Assembly: GCA_037951105.1 (NCBI GenBank)
Contig: JBAMJV010003376.1
Coordinates: 62,001-126,000, forward strand
Length of the DNA stretch: 64,000 bases
Source of the DNA: Echinarachnius parma
Taxonomy: Eukaryota; Echinodermata; Echinoidea; Clypeasteroida; Echinarachniidae
Reading direction: 5' to 3'
Shown: piece after piece, positions 34,738-45,023 of the stretch
How the letters are laid out: each line of letters begins with the position of its first letter
How positions within the stretch are numbered: position 1 is the stretch's first letter
The notes under the pieces: model-generated
Database searches by the model: none
The model's input: only the letters and a program-made list of their open reading frames with translations
What the model was told of the DNA's origin: nothing
Translations under genes and position numbers: made by a program

Positions 34738-37700
34738 GTAACCATAATAACCCTAGTAGAAGTACATGTAAAACTGACTCAGGAATAGCAAGACACATAT
34801 CATCCGGATAGGGGGTTAGTGAGGATCACGTGTTCTAAGTTTGAAGACAAATTCTTCCACTTTAGGTACATGAAATTTTACAAGAACCATAGTACATGTA
34901 CAACTGACTCGGAAATAGCAAGACACATATCATCCAGAAAGGGTGGGGGGGGGGGGGGGGGGGGGGGGGGGTCATACGTTCTGAGTTTGAAGACAACTTC
35001 TTCCACTTTAGGTAATTATAAGAACCCTAGTACATGTACAAAAAATGATTTAAAATTGTTCTAAAACTGTCCTTACAAAAAATATGAGCCTCCTAACATA
35101 CGTGATCCTCAAATTTGTGATAGCAATAACAAGATACATATCATGCGGAAAGAGGGGGTAGTGAGGAGCATGTGTTATGATTACAATTTTATTGTCGACG
35201 AATAATTCAGTTGCCCAATCAGGCAATCAATTAGACCATTCATGAATTTTGACTTGCCCAATGTCATTTTGTACTTGTCCTTTTCAATTGGGCAAGTCTG
35301 AGTGTTAAGCCCTCGTCTATGATTGGGGAATGATCTCAATATTGTATATATTGTTTTAATTCAAACATATAGAGAAACTGACCAGAAATATAATGTGATT
35401 AAAACTGAGCAAAGAAAATGGGATTCCAACGGGATTCGAACCCGAGACCTCCGGATTGCTAGACTGGTGCTCTTACCGACTGAGCTATAGAAAACCCTAT
35501 GACGGCATTCGTCCCAGAAACCCCTTAATTTTCATTGCTCGTGAGGTCAGAAGCTATTATAAACCTGACATAAACCTGAAGGATAGAAATCAACTTGTAT
35601 ATATGCGAGGGATCACCGAAGTGATGCAGCTTTTTAAAATAATTAATTCAAACATATATATTGTTTTGAGAAATTTTGTCAATTTTTGTTCTCTTTTGTC
35701 AAAAGAACTGATCAAGATGACTACCTCTACGCCATCTTTGATGGCTACGATGGGGCTCACGTGCCCAACTTCGCGCACCAGCGACTGCCGGCCGAGCTGC
35801 TCCTTGGCCAGCTAATCGGTGTCCGTGACGATGCAGAGGTGAAGCGGGCCCTGCACCAGTCCTTCGTGACGGTGGAGCGCAGCTTCTTTGAGACCCTGGA
35901 CCAGGTCCTGGCAGAGAGGACCAACCTGAAGCTGTCTCTCCCAGATGTAAGTGGAGAGGATTTCAAACTATTGTTGTTGTTGTTAAGATAGAAATACAGT
36001 AGATCATAGAATCCAGACGTGAGATTTCTTTCTGTGTTTAGTTGATAGGTAAATTGGAAATAACCATCCTGATTGTTCACTCCCCTTAGTGATGGTGAAA
36101 AGTGTCCTTCCAATACCTCAAAAGCCTGCTAGGGTTATGCAGGGTGGATGACTTATTACTTGATGTATAAACTATATTTTATGCATTATACCCTTTTTAT
36201 TTCCCATTAGGGTGTATTAAAGTGAATACCAGTTATTACCAGTTATTAGATGGAGCTAGAAGCCCTGGACATGGAGATGAGTGGAGGCACATCAACTCTT
36301 TAATCATAATTACACATATAATTGTATTGACATTGTTATTCCTTCTCAGGGCGTGAGTGAATACCAGTTATTACAACAGTACCCAATGGAGATGCAGAAG
36401 CTGCAAGCCCTGGACTTGGAGATAAGCGGAGGCACGTCGGCCATCGTTACTCTAATTCATGCCAACAAGCTCTTTGTCGCCAATGTTGGTGAGTCTAATT
36501 CATCTCTACATAATATTCATTTATGGGGGGTGTTTCAGATTTTAAGTTGAACTGAACTCTTAAAGGGACTTAGTAACATTGTCCAATTCCTCAAAATAAA
36601 ATTGTAATTCTAGCGGTTCCCTTATACCTTGTTGTATTCGTATTAACAATAAAATCATGGGACAGGTTTCGGTTTTTCAAATTTTCCTTTCGTTACAAAG
36701 ATATGTATGATTGAAGTATTCAGATAAGAAAAACTCCGGGCGAGTTTTTCTTCCGTGTACAAAGTGAGTGCAGTGAGTTAGTGACTATCACTTTGCATTT
36801 TCGCTCATTTATTGGCCATGCAATGTCCATTTGACTTGAAATTTTCACACAATACCCTGTCGACATATGAGATAACAACAATATACATTGCATCAACCAT
36901 TCATCACTTTTTGCACATGTCAACAAAGTTACTAGATCCCTTTAAGTGGGACCTGACAATTATGGAAAGCCGTTAGTTTCTTTGAAAAATTGTTGAAACA
37001 GTTCATTTAGAAGGCATTCATTTTGATAAAAATCAGTAATATTTGTTATTATCAAAGAACCTTGATTTGATTGATAAAAATTTCTGTTGGAAGTCTCAAA
37101 TACTTGATTTTGTTTGCTTTTGAATATGTCTTTTGAATACAAGCGAAAAAAGCACACTGTTTACCTGGCGAAAAAGTTTGAAAATTGATGTAAGATTTTA
37201 TACCCTACTGCCGATGATTCTGACTCACACTTGTGCCATTTAATAGAGCTGCTGGAACGCTTGCCCATCAAACATTAATATCTCCATAATTAGGGAGACA
37301 TTTGAAAAATCATAGCAGTTGTATTCTTCTGATACCATAAGCCAAAGCTAGCCTTCACAGTTCCATTCATTGTGTCGTGCGTAAGGTGATTCAAGGGCCA
37401 TATTCTGCACCCTAGAGCCAGATTAAACAGAGTAATGTTTGACAGCTTAGCGCAAGCCTCGGCATGGACCACTCAACTGACAACCAGTACTAAATGCTAC
37501 GGTTGAACAACCAGTTCGGATCATTTGTTAGAATTTGTTAGAATGCTAGCTTTAACAGTCCCATTCATTGTATCTTGTGTCAGGTGATTCAAGGGACCTA
37601 CTCTGCACCCTAGAGCCAGCCGGCACCAATGAATTGCGACAACTCAGCGTGGATCACACAACCGACAACCAGTACAAATTGCTACGGTTGAACCAGATTG

Positions 37701-39323
37701 GATCATGCAACAAATTGTATTATTGAAATTTGTAAGAGTTCTAGCTTTCACAGTCCCATTCATTGTATCTTGTGTCAGGGGATTCAAGGGCTCTACTCTA
37801 CACCCTAGAGCCCAACGGCACCAGTAAAGTGCGGCAACTCGGCGTGGATCACACGACCGACAACCAGTACGAACTGCTATGGTTAAACCAGTTCGGATCA
37901 TGCAACAAATTGTAATATTCAAATTTGTTAGAATTCTAGCTTTCACAGTCCCATTCATTGCATCTCGTGTTAGGTGATTCAAGGGCCCTACTGTGTACCC
38001 TAGAGCCCGACGGCACCAGTAAAGTGAGACAGCTCAGCATGGATCACACGACCGACAACCAGGATGAACTGTTACGGTTGAGCCAGATTGGTCTGGACAC
38101 GAATATCCTAGCACCGCAGAAGCTTTTCGGCGACAAGTGCGCCACAAGAACCATCGGTAACTACCTGGTCAAGGGTGGCTACAGGGATCATGTACTCCTA
38201 CGGTGAGTATTATTTTATAACTTTTGATTGTATTTCATATTTTTGGCTAATAATTTGAGCCTTCATCTTCATTGTTAATCAAATTTAGGCCCATTGAAAA
38301 TTACTACACGAAACAAAGAATGTAGAAAACAATTACAAATATCCTTATGGATTCAATCCAATACTTTGAATCTGTCTTAGACATATTCTGCGTAACTTAA
38401 ACACATGTGTCCCATGGTTTGCCATATATTCTTTTACCTTGTAAATGCTTGCTCTACCATACAGGGATGCTAGGAGTGAACCCATCATCCCTGAACCTGA
38501 CATCATAGGAGGTCTGGATGTCAGCAACATGACTGGCTTCCTACTGATGTACTCCAACGGTCTCAGCCTATCCCTGATAGAGGCCACAGGGACCACACAG
38601 GCCAATCTGGACCTAGCCTATATGGCAATGGCTGAGTTTGAGGTCCAGACGACGTTGAGCGGCGTTGCTCAGGGAGTTGTGGACAAGGTCGTGCGGCGCC
38701 ACCACGACAGCTACCTCTCCGGCGGGGAGCGCATGAACATGTGCCGGACGCGAGACGACATGACGCTGATTGTCCGCAACTTTAACTACCCGCTTCGCAG
38801 TCGCGTGGTGACCAGCCCAACAACGGCTCCAGGGCAGCCGACGTTCGCTGTTCAGTTCTCGCCAACCACGCCTCCGGGCACACACCCACCACAGCTATCA
38901 ATCAATGCAAATGCAAGGACACCAGATGCACATCTAATGACGCCCCTCTATGTCCAGGTGGACAACGAAAACGTCCCGATCGACCAACAGCGCTCACCAT
39001 TCAGAGGGGTCATCGCGGGTGAACTGACGCCCCAACCGAGCTTCCCGCAGCCGTATTTCGAGGAAGACCCTCAGCGCACGCCCTCTGAGAGCGAGAGAGA
39101 GGAAGGGGACGGGGATTCGGAACACACCCGCAACTCCAGCAGTACTACGACCTCATACACGCACAGTAGCAGCGAGGAGTCGCAGAGGGTCTTTGACTTT
39201 AACCGCCACGATGAAAATAAGGCAGCGCCGGACGAAGATGGGAAGATTGACCCCTATGTAGACTTCTCAGATTTCTTTATTGCTTACAAGGCTGCATGTC
39301 CAGATGCGTTTTCATCGCAATGA
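34601..39323 (+). CDS. TAB1: TAB1, TAK1-binding protein 1 (five exons; initiator exon not secured)
   Basis: Exons 34,601-34,737, 35,706-35,946, 36,350-36,488, 37,974-38,202 and 38,465-39,323 join in phase to 534 residues; human TAB1 is 504. It opens SLQSWTDDLP, followed by a PP2C-like pseudophosphatase domain. At the far end PYVDFSDFF (residues 512-520 of the visible chain) matches the TAK1-binding motif PYVDFAEFY of vertebrate TAB1. TAB1 is a cytoplasmic adaptor that activates the kinase TAK1 in TGF-beta, IL-1 and related signalling, and binds p38. PP2C landmarks are FDGYDG (57-62), GDSRA (173-177) and RDDMT (345-349). The third metal motif, DGLWD in active enzymes, reads SNGLS, so activity is not expected. 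The N-terminal few codons must lie upstream of 34,600, possibly near 27,130. Confidence 0.95.
34738..35180 (+). repeat. decayed tandem copies of the 3' end of TAB1 exon a
   Basis: GAAGACAAATTCTTCCACTT plus TAGGTA recurs at 34,842 and 34,989 after the true exon end at 34,715. A tail motif AGACACATATCATCC recurs at about 34,790, 34,921 and 35,132. Units are 127-147 bp, the third inflated by a 27-base poly-G run (34,945-34,971). Each copy keeps a GT donor but no acceptor or upstream exon, so it is an exon fragment and not an alternative exon. Confidence 0.85.
35206..35315. repeat. GCCCG family fragment in TAB1 intron
   Basis: TTGCCCAATCAGGCAA, later TTGGGCAAGTCTGAGTGTTA and AGCCCTCG, the closing motif of family G in either orientation. 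Confidence 0.6.
35421..35494 (-). tRNA. tRNA-like sequence, loop AGC (Ala); probable SINE head or pseudogene
   Basis: Read on the minus strand it has TAGCTCAGTCGGTAAGAGC (D arm and A box), an anticodon loop CTAGCAA, a five-base variable loop and GGGTTCGAATCCC (T arm and B box). The internal promoter boxes are intact. The acceptor stem pairs poorly and the anticodon stem has two mismatches, so a working tRNA is unlikely. It lies in a TAB1 intron in antisense orientation. tRNA-derived SINEs would look like this. Confidence 0.55.
35706..35946 (+). CDS. TAB1: TAB1 exon b
   Basis: Acceptor TCAAAAG, donor GTAAGTGG; 241 nt, completing a split Arg codon. Encodes DDYLYAIFDGYDGAHVPNFA and RLPAELLLGQL, matching human FLYGVFNGYDG and RLSAELLLGQL. 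The Asp of FDG, a metal ligand in active PP2Cs, is kept here, whereas vertebrate TAB1 has FNG. This is the only internal coding exon of the gene without a visible partial copy. Confidence 0.95.
36208..36300 (+). pseudogene. partial duplicate of TAB1 exon c (5' part with acceptor)
   Basis: TTCCCATTAG then GTGAATACCAGTTATTA, GAAGCCCTGGACATGGAGAT and AGTGGAGGCAC copy the start of the exon at 36,350, 135 bp upstream. It has an acceptor-like AG but no donor, and a short internal loss shifts its frame. Confidence 0.88.
36350..36488 (+). CDS. TAB1: TAB1 exon c
   Basis: Acceptor TTCTCAG, donor GTGAGT; 139 nt ending in phase 1. Encodes SEYQLLQQYP..LQALDLEISGG and NKLFVANVG, matching human LPPQYQKILERLKTLEREISGG and NKLYVANVG. 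Confidence 0.95.
36560..36945. mobile_element. family B MITE (TTAAAGGGACTTAGTAAC)
   Basis: 386 bp with TTAAAGGGACTTAGTAAC and GTTACTAGATCCCTTTAA ends. It lies inside the TAB1 c-d intron. Non-coding. Relatives: 23,249-23,560, 41,895-42,145 and 58,796-59,180. Confidence 0.88.
37310..37973 (+). pseudogene. three tandem partial copies of TAB1 exon d, period 195-197 bp
   Basis: The intronic marker TAGCTTTCACAGTCCCATTC starts at 37,349, 37,546 and 37,742, and at 37,937 before the real exon. Each copy continues through an acceptor-like AG into GTGATTCAAGGG..., about 115 bases of exon d sequence. Similarity stops at the same place in each copy, after CAGATTGG or its equivalent, and intron-like ATCATGCAACAAATTGT follows. 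No copy has a donor. Substitutions and small indels differ among copies; the two nearest the gene are best preserved. Confidence 0.92.
37974..38202 (+). CDS. TAB1: TAB1 exon d
   Basis: Acceptor CGTGTTAG, donor GTGAGTAT; 229 nt. Encodes GDSRALLCTLEPDG, MDHTTDNQDELLRLSQIGLD and IGNYLVKGGY, matching human NRALLC, VDHTTENEDELFRLSQLGLD and IGDYKVKYGY. The GDSRA wording is that of active PP2Cs, where vertebrate TAB1 has GTNRA. Confidence 0.95.
38465..39323 (+). CDS. TAB1: TAB1 last exon (e)
   Basis: Acceptor CCATACAG; 859 nt to the TGA at 39,321. Encodes the end of the pseudophosphatase domain (PIIPEPDIIGG, GGERMNMCRTRDDMTLIVRN), a long Pro/Ser/Thr-rich linker with SSSTTTSYTHSSSEES, and the acidic tail with PYVDFSDFF. 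The linker would correspond to the p38-binding and phosphorylated region of vertebrate TAB1, but it is poorly conserved. Confidence 0.95.
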
Positions 39324-39412
39324 ACCTCAAGTATATTTTAGCCTTGATTCAAGTACAATTTGTCAGGATTTTAGTTGAAACAATAAGAAGAAGACGGCAT
39401 GATTGCCCTTTA

Positions 39413-40070
39413 AGTAGACTTCTCTGATTTCCTTGTTGCTTTAAAGGGCAATGCAACTCAAGAAAAGAGTTAATACTACTTTATACATCGTAATATTCCT
39501 GTTTATTATATGTAACCTTACTCCGACTCAGATTTCTGCTTTGGAAGAAAAATGTGAAAACTCTATAGGCTTTACCACTATTTACGCGAACACTGGAGGC
39601 CGCCATTATTAGGTTTGCACAGACTACATGCACTAATGCATTTCAATAGCACCCATTCAACCATTGTTATGGACAACGGGTATCAAATAGTGGTAAAGCC
39701 GATAGAGTTTTCACATTTTTCTTCCAAAGCAGAAATCTGAGTCGGAGTAATGTTACATATAATAAACAGGAATATTACGATGTATAAAGTAGTATTAACT
39801 CTTTTCTTGAGTTGCATTGCCCTTTAATACAAGGCTGCATGTCCGAATGCTTTTTCATTACATTGAACCTAAAATTTATCAGGGATTTTAATAGAAACCA
39901 AAAATGAAGATGGTATGATTGACCATTTACTGACAATATGATTGACCACAAGGATGCATGTCCCAGTCTGGATGCTTTTTCATTTCATTGAACCTAAACT
40001 CTGTTTCAGCCTTGATTTAAGCATATTTTATCAGGGTTTTAGTAGAAACTGAAAGAGCAAACTGACCCAC
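39413..40070 (+). repeat. two decayed tandem copies of the TAB1 C-terminal tail and 3' UTR
   Basis: The coding end GTAGACTTCTCAGATTTCTT (39,259) recurs at 39,413. AAGGCTGCATGTCC (39,289) recurs at about 39,831 and 39,951, each followed by TTTTTCAT, GAACCTAAA and a CAGGGTTTTAGTAGAAAC-like block. Not counting the hairpin inserted in the first copy, spacing is about 120-155 bp. The copies are after the stop codon and have lost the frame. Confidence 0.85.
39441..39827. mobile_element. family C foldback MITE, 387-bp near-perfect hairpin
   Basis: TTAAAGGGCAATGCAACTCA at the left is answered by its complement at the right, and the arms pair over about 155 bp each with few mismatches. It interrupts a duplicated TAB1 tail copy, so it is younger than that duplication. 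In a TAB1 transcript that runs this far it would form a long double-stranded stem. Confidence 0.9.
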
Positions 40071-40155
40071 GAAATGCTTATATTTCGCTTTCTTTTCAAG
40101 GAACTGATGGTCGTGTCAAATTTCTGTGATGGACGTTGACATGGTTACACTAGAT

Positions 40156-40719
40156 TTAAAGGGATAGTTGAGTTTTGGTAGAGAGGGCGCTAGACTACTT
40201 ATTTTTTTTGTGAGGTAATGAAAAACTGAGTGTAAAATTTGAAAGAGCATAATATTTAAACAATAAAATCATCTTTGTTTGATCAAAATCGGTTCAGAGA
40301 CGGCTGAAATATCCATAAATATAACAATTTGTAATAAACCCGGGGCCCCGGGTTTATTAGAGAATTTTGAACCAGCCGTTAAAAATTTTTAAAAAATGCT
40401 TCCTCTTTTCAAAAAGTTACAAAATAGGTATTTAAATAGTTGTTGGTTATTTCTCTATCTAATCACTATTTCAACAAAGCATCACATGCACAATATTTAT
40501 TTCAAAATGGTTGAAACCGATGAGTGTTTAGAGAGCGCCCTCTTACGTTTTAATGGCTCTTTTTGAATGATAACATGATCTTTAATACGTCATTTGTAAT
40601 TTGTTGTTCCTTTCTAGTTATAAATATTAGTTTGTAATGTAATGATGCAGGTTTTGGTTACTAAAATTCAGTTTCACCAAAACTATACTCTCCTTACCAG
40701 AACTCAACTATCCCTTTAA
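40156..40719. mobile_element. family A MITE downstream of TAB1
   Basis: Ends TTAAAGGGATAGTTGAGTTT and CTCAACTATCCCTTTAA; the inner body matches the other family A copies in reverse. Non-coding. Confidence 0.85.
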
Positions 40720-40756
40720 GTATCAGGCTCCTAAAGCTCTTTGAAATCCACCTTTT

Positions 40757-40975
40757 TGACTGGGGCCCATTGGGGCAAGTCAAAATAAGATTTTTCAAAT
40801 TCTAGTGGCCCAAAACCTAAATCTGGTGGCCCCAAACAAAAAGAAAAATTACAAATTCTGTTATATTTGGTTGCCACTTTGGGCCAGTTGAATTTAGCAT
40901 CGATTAATTTTGGTGGCCCAAAGCTAATTTTCAGTGGTTCTTGGTCATTTGGCCTGTGCTAATTTCCAGCACTGT
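40757..40975. repeat. GCCCG family copy, diverged
   Basis: Repeated GGTGGCCC and GGGCCAGTTGAATTT motifs with TTTCCAGCACTG at the end. No clean terminus. Confidence 0.5.
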
Positions 40976-41229
40976 CTGAATATGAAAGTTTTATTGTCCC
41001 TTTCAAAGCAGTTATTCTTTTTGTACATGTGCTTCCAAATGAAAGAATACTAATTTGGAAAAAAACGTTTTTGGAAACACCAGGCTTCAATGGCTTATAA
41101 TTGTATCATCAGTTAATTTTGTGTAGATGCCTGTTGCCAAATTGAATTACAACTCCATGAACGACAGCATGCATGGTGAGATGTGATATGAGACATCACA
41201 TGTATTACAAACAAGAGGGCCTGATGGTG

Positions 41230-41900
41230 TGGTGTTGTAGCAAGGTTTATGTATGGCCTGGAAAACCTTGAAAGTCATGGAATTTGACTTTAGGGTATTT
41301 CCAGGCCTTGAAAGTCAGGGAAATTGTAAAAAAAATTATCTCTTTGGCCATGCAAGGTCATGCAATTTCATTTTATCTGATTTCTTCGTTTCTGGAATAA
41401 AATTAATTTGTTACGAAAAGAACTGAAAGAAGTTAAAGAACCTGGTTAACCGTGGTGAGAAGTCATGTAAAAGTCATGGAACTCTTGCTCGTAAGGTCAT
41501 GGAAAGTCATGTAATATGCACTGGCCCGCTGGCCCGGGGCCAGTGAAATTGCACTTCGGGCCAGCAAAAATGTATGAAAGTAATATTTTGGTAGCCCGAT
41601 CGGGCAAGCAGATTTTCAACCTGACATTGACAAATTAGAACAATCTTGTTTTCTTCCATGTCATGCTTCATCTATAATCACAGATTTGATCAGGAAAGAG
41701 CGATATTTTGAATAGTAAAAAGTTAACTCATGAAATAAAATTTTTCGTGCCAGTAAATTTTTCTTTCGGGCCACCAGAAAGGGGGAATAAATTATTTCAC
41801 TGGCCCGACTGGGCCACTGACAAAAAAGTTAAGTGTGAAGCCCTGTAATATGACTGAAAAGTAAGGGAAAGAACCCTGCATAGTCATACTGTCTATAAGG
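41230..41900. repeat. AAAGTCATGGAA repeat hosting a GCCCG element
   Basis: Variants of AAAGTCATGGAATTTGA and GGTCATGGAAAGTCATG recur from 41,268 to 41,515, and the repeat resumes after the inserted element at 41,853. Confidence 0.6.
41519..41844. mobile_element. GCCCG-palindrome element (family G) with 8-bp target duplication
   Basis: 326 bp from CACTGGCCCGCTGGCCCGG to GTGTGAAGCCCT, flanked by the exact duplicate GTAATATG (41,511-41,518 and 41,845-41,852). An 8-bp duplication is the hallmark of hAT transposons. The interior is non-coding and contains GCCCGATCGGGCAAG. A near-full copy is at 11,300-11,615 and a reverse one at 63,739 to the window end. Confidence 0.85.
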
Positions 41901-42145
41901 ATATTTATGAATGAAGTGTTCAGATGTTGAACTATCCACTGGATAGTCCTAACTGTGTACAAAGTCAGTGCAATGAGTCAGTGACTATTACTTTGCATTT
42001 TTGCTCATTACTCAGCCATATAACGTCCATTTAACTTGAACTTTTCGCACAATACCCAATGGGCGTATCCGATAACAACAATCTACATTGTATCAACCAC
42101 TCATCACTTTTTGCACATGTCAACAAAGTTACTAGATCCCTTTAA
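41895..42145. mobile_element. family B MITE, right part
   Basis: Matches 36,690-36,945 and ends GTTACTAGATCCCTTTAA. The left third is missing. Confidence 0.75.
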
Positions 42146-42149
42146 ATTA

Positions 42150-45020
42150 ACAGGTAATCCCAATAGACGGGTTAATAAACGTGTGGAGGCTTGGGTAATG
42201 ATTTTAAAATGCACGTCAAACCTATTTAAGTGAGAGAGTTCTAGCCTCATATGCCTAAAACCCTGCTAGCTTAGTTCCATGCTAAGTCTATTTCAAATGG
42301 TGTGATTAGGTGAGCAAAAAACAATTTTCGTAGTCCCCAACCAGGGTTAGCTGGGTAAGCCTTAGAGACACACTAATAATAATAAGAATATTCTCGATTT
42401 ATATAGCGCCTAATATGATTGATAGTCATCTCTTAGCGCTTTACAATGATATTATTACCCCGGTCATAGGATACACTAAGTTAACCCTAGTTAGCAACTA
42501 TAAATCATGTGCTCTGTTCTTAGCCATGTCATCCAAAATAGACTTGGCATGCCACCAAGCTAGCAGGCTTTCATGAATATCTTTCTTTGATGTTGAGAAT
42601 GAATGTTGATATTGTTTATAATCATTGTAGGGTTTCAAAATATCTAATTTATTGTGTACTGGTATTCATGGAAATATTTTCAGGGTTGATGCGATATAAA
42701 TAATTTGAACCATTAATCAAAATGACCCTAGTTTTTAAATGTATTTTTGTTGTTGGTGTTTTAAATACTTATTTTGACTTTCTATGAAGTGATATAGACA
42801 ATGTCGATTCTGTCAAATTTTAAAATAACATTGATTTTCCACTTGAAAGGGTTATCTACAGATAAAGGTGAGTTGACAAAATTGATATTGATTAGAAATT
42901 TAAAAAATCATGTTTTAAATCAAGCACAAAGATAAACTGAGAAAAAAATATTTTCATAATTATTGTTTTATATATTTGTATGATTGGGTATTGTTTAATT
43001 ATTAAATTTGAAAATCTTGCCATGATACGTAGGTCAATTATGAGATGTCATTCGATATAATTAACACTGATATAAAAAAAAAATTGTTTTTAAAAAATGT
43101 TCTAGTCATAGAGATTTTCATTTCATAATTTGTGTAACTCTGATAATACAAAATGTTAATGTAGCTCAACATATTTTACTGTTCGCAAGGGTTTCATTAG
43201 TGTTGCAGGGAAATATTTATTTAACGTCAGTACGTCTCTTTAAGAGATATTTCTTCTCTTAATTGTTTTTATTTGTATTCATTTTTTTTAGGGGGGGGGG
43301 GGTTCTTTTCATGCATAATTACATTATACTTATGAATATGTTTAACCTAAGCATTTTATACTGAATCATGTTTTGCATACTATTTGATGGGACCATAAGA
43401 TTATTTACTTTAGCTCTTCTGTAATTTTTCTATAACTGTTCACTTTTGTTCTACTTCATATATTTATACCAATCTTATTTGTATTACTATGGAAGGGGAT
43501 AAAGGGTTACATATCTTTTCCGCTTATTATAGAGGATGTTGATTTAAGCATAAAATATTTGGCTAATTTGTTTATTTCCCCCCATTTAAACAAAATATAT
43601 ATACCATTACTACATGTACTCATTCATGGAATTATGTATATACGATACATTGGTGTCTACAAATGGAGGAACATATTTCTTAGGGAGACATTCAGTAAGC
43701 CTTGAGAACATTTTAAAATTTTTTATCTATTTAAATATTGAGATGTGTGCATGGATACGTGTAATTGTGTATGTTTGTTTGTGCATGGACTCTTTGTAGG
43801 GTCCATGGTTTGTGCACGTACGTGTATATTTGTAAAAAAAATGTGTATATTGCAGAAGATTATGTACAATAGATGTAAATTAAATCAGATAAATTCATGT
43901 ATAGCTACATGTATGAATCCTTACCTGAAGTAAAATGTTTACATTTGAATTATTTGTGTATTTTTTTTGTCTATATGAATAGCAAGATATGTAAGTTTAT
44001 GGCTGGAATTCACAAAGGTAGTTTATGTCAACCATGGTTTACATAGCTATAGACTGCTGCTTGTAGACCAAGTTAAAAAGAGTAAATTACATGTTTTAAT
44101 TGCTAACGACATAGCAGTTGGTGCATGCTAAACAGTGCACTAACTAAATTTTCCATTTCTGTGAACATAAGACTTATTGGCCCGAATTCTCAACTTGTGG
44201 CTCAACTTGTGCCTGGCCTAAAAGACAAAGACTACCGGTAAAAAAAAGTAAGAAGTGTAAATTCTTTCTCCATCATTTAACAAATGGTGTTCCTAAATGT
44301 TAACCATGGTTTAGATAAACCTCCTTCGTAGATTCCAGCCTATGAATCAATAAACTGGTAAAACTTATTGGTGTAAATTTGTGCAAAGTTTTGCAGATTA
44401 GCAACGGCCTTCATTTTGCAACCATCCAATGGGGAATGTTACCCTACTTACCCAAGTAAATGTTTCCAGTTTGTTGATTCATAAACTACACTATTCTGGA
44501 TGATAATAATGCGCATCAAATTAAAGAGCCATAAAGAGCTGCGATTAAATGCAAGTAAGAAAATATGCGCATTACAGCCAGAGTTGCGGATTTGGGCGCA
44601 TTAATTGCAACGTTGCAATGTGTATTATGTATAATGTATATCTATATTAGTATACAGATTTCAAATTCTGTGTTCATAAACTGTACACTGAGATATCGGG
44701 TAACTTAACAAAAACCTTGGAAAAACAAAAACTTTCTTTTCTTAGTTAATTGTTTTAAATGAGTGACCACTAAATTTGAATGAAAATGAAAGTGAAAATG
44801 AATGCAAACTATTTTTATGTAACTGATGCAAAATGTTTAAAGTGAAACCAGTAAAGTGTCTAACTCCACGAAAATTACTTGGAGCTTCCACATTTCTCTT
44901 CTACCGTGTTGTTTGGCTTATGGTAAGAGAAGAATAAAATAGGGTTAGATTTGTTTAAATGCCCCTTAAGTATGACGATGTCTAATTACTGTCTTTTTCC
45001 TTGTGTATTGGAATTAAACA
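42150..45020. other. gene-free intergenic DNA
   Basis: AT-rich. It holds a TATAGCGCC...GCGCTTTACA repeat at 42,385-42,465, a poly-G run at about 43,291 and a diverged family E copy at 44,519-44,620. No gene is supported. Confidence 0.5.
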
Positions 45021-45023
45021 CAT

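Noticed and set aside
35686-35991. Start of TAB1 at the Met before exon b
   Set aside because: That Met is in the intron just upstream of the acceptor; exon a with the conserved SWTDDLP segment joins in phase and shows the protein starts earlier.
35757-36113. 118-codon minus-strand frame over TAB1 exon b
   Set aside because: Antisense shadow of a conserved coding exon.
37290-37982. Minus-strand frames with repeated CDPR/MNGTVKA words
   Set aside because: Antisense reading of the exon d partial copies; the repetition comes from the ladder.
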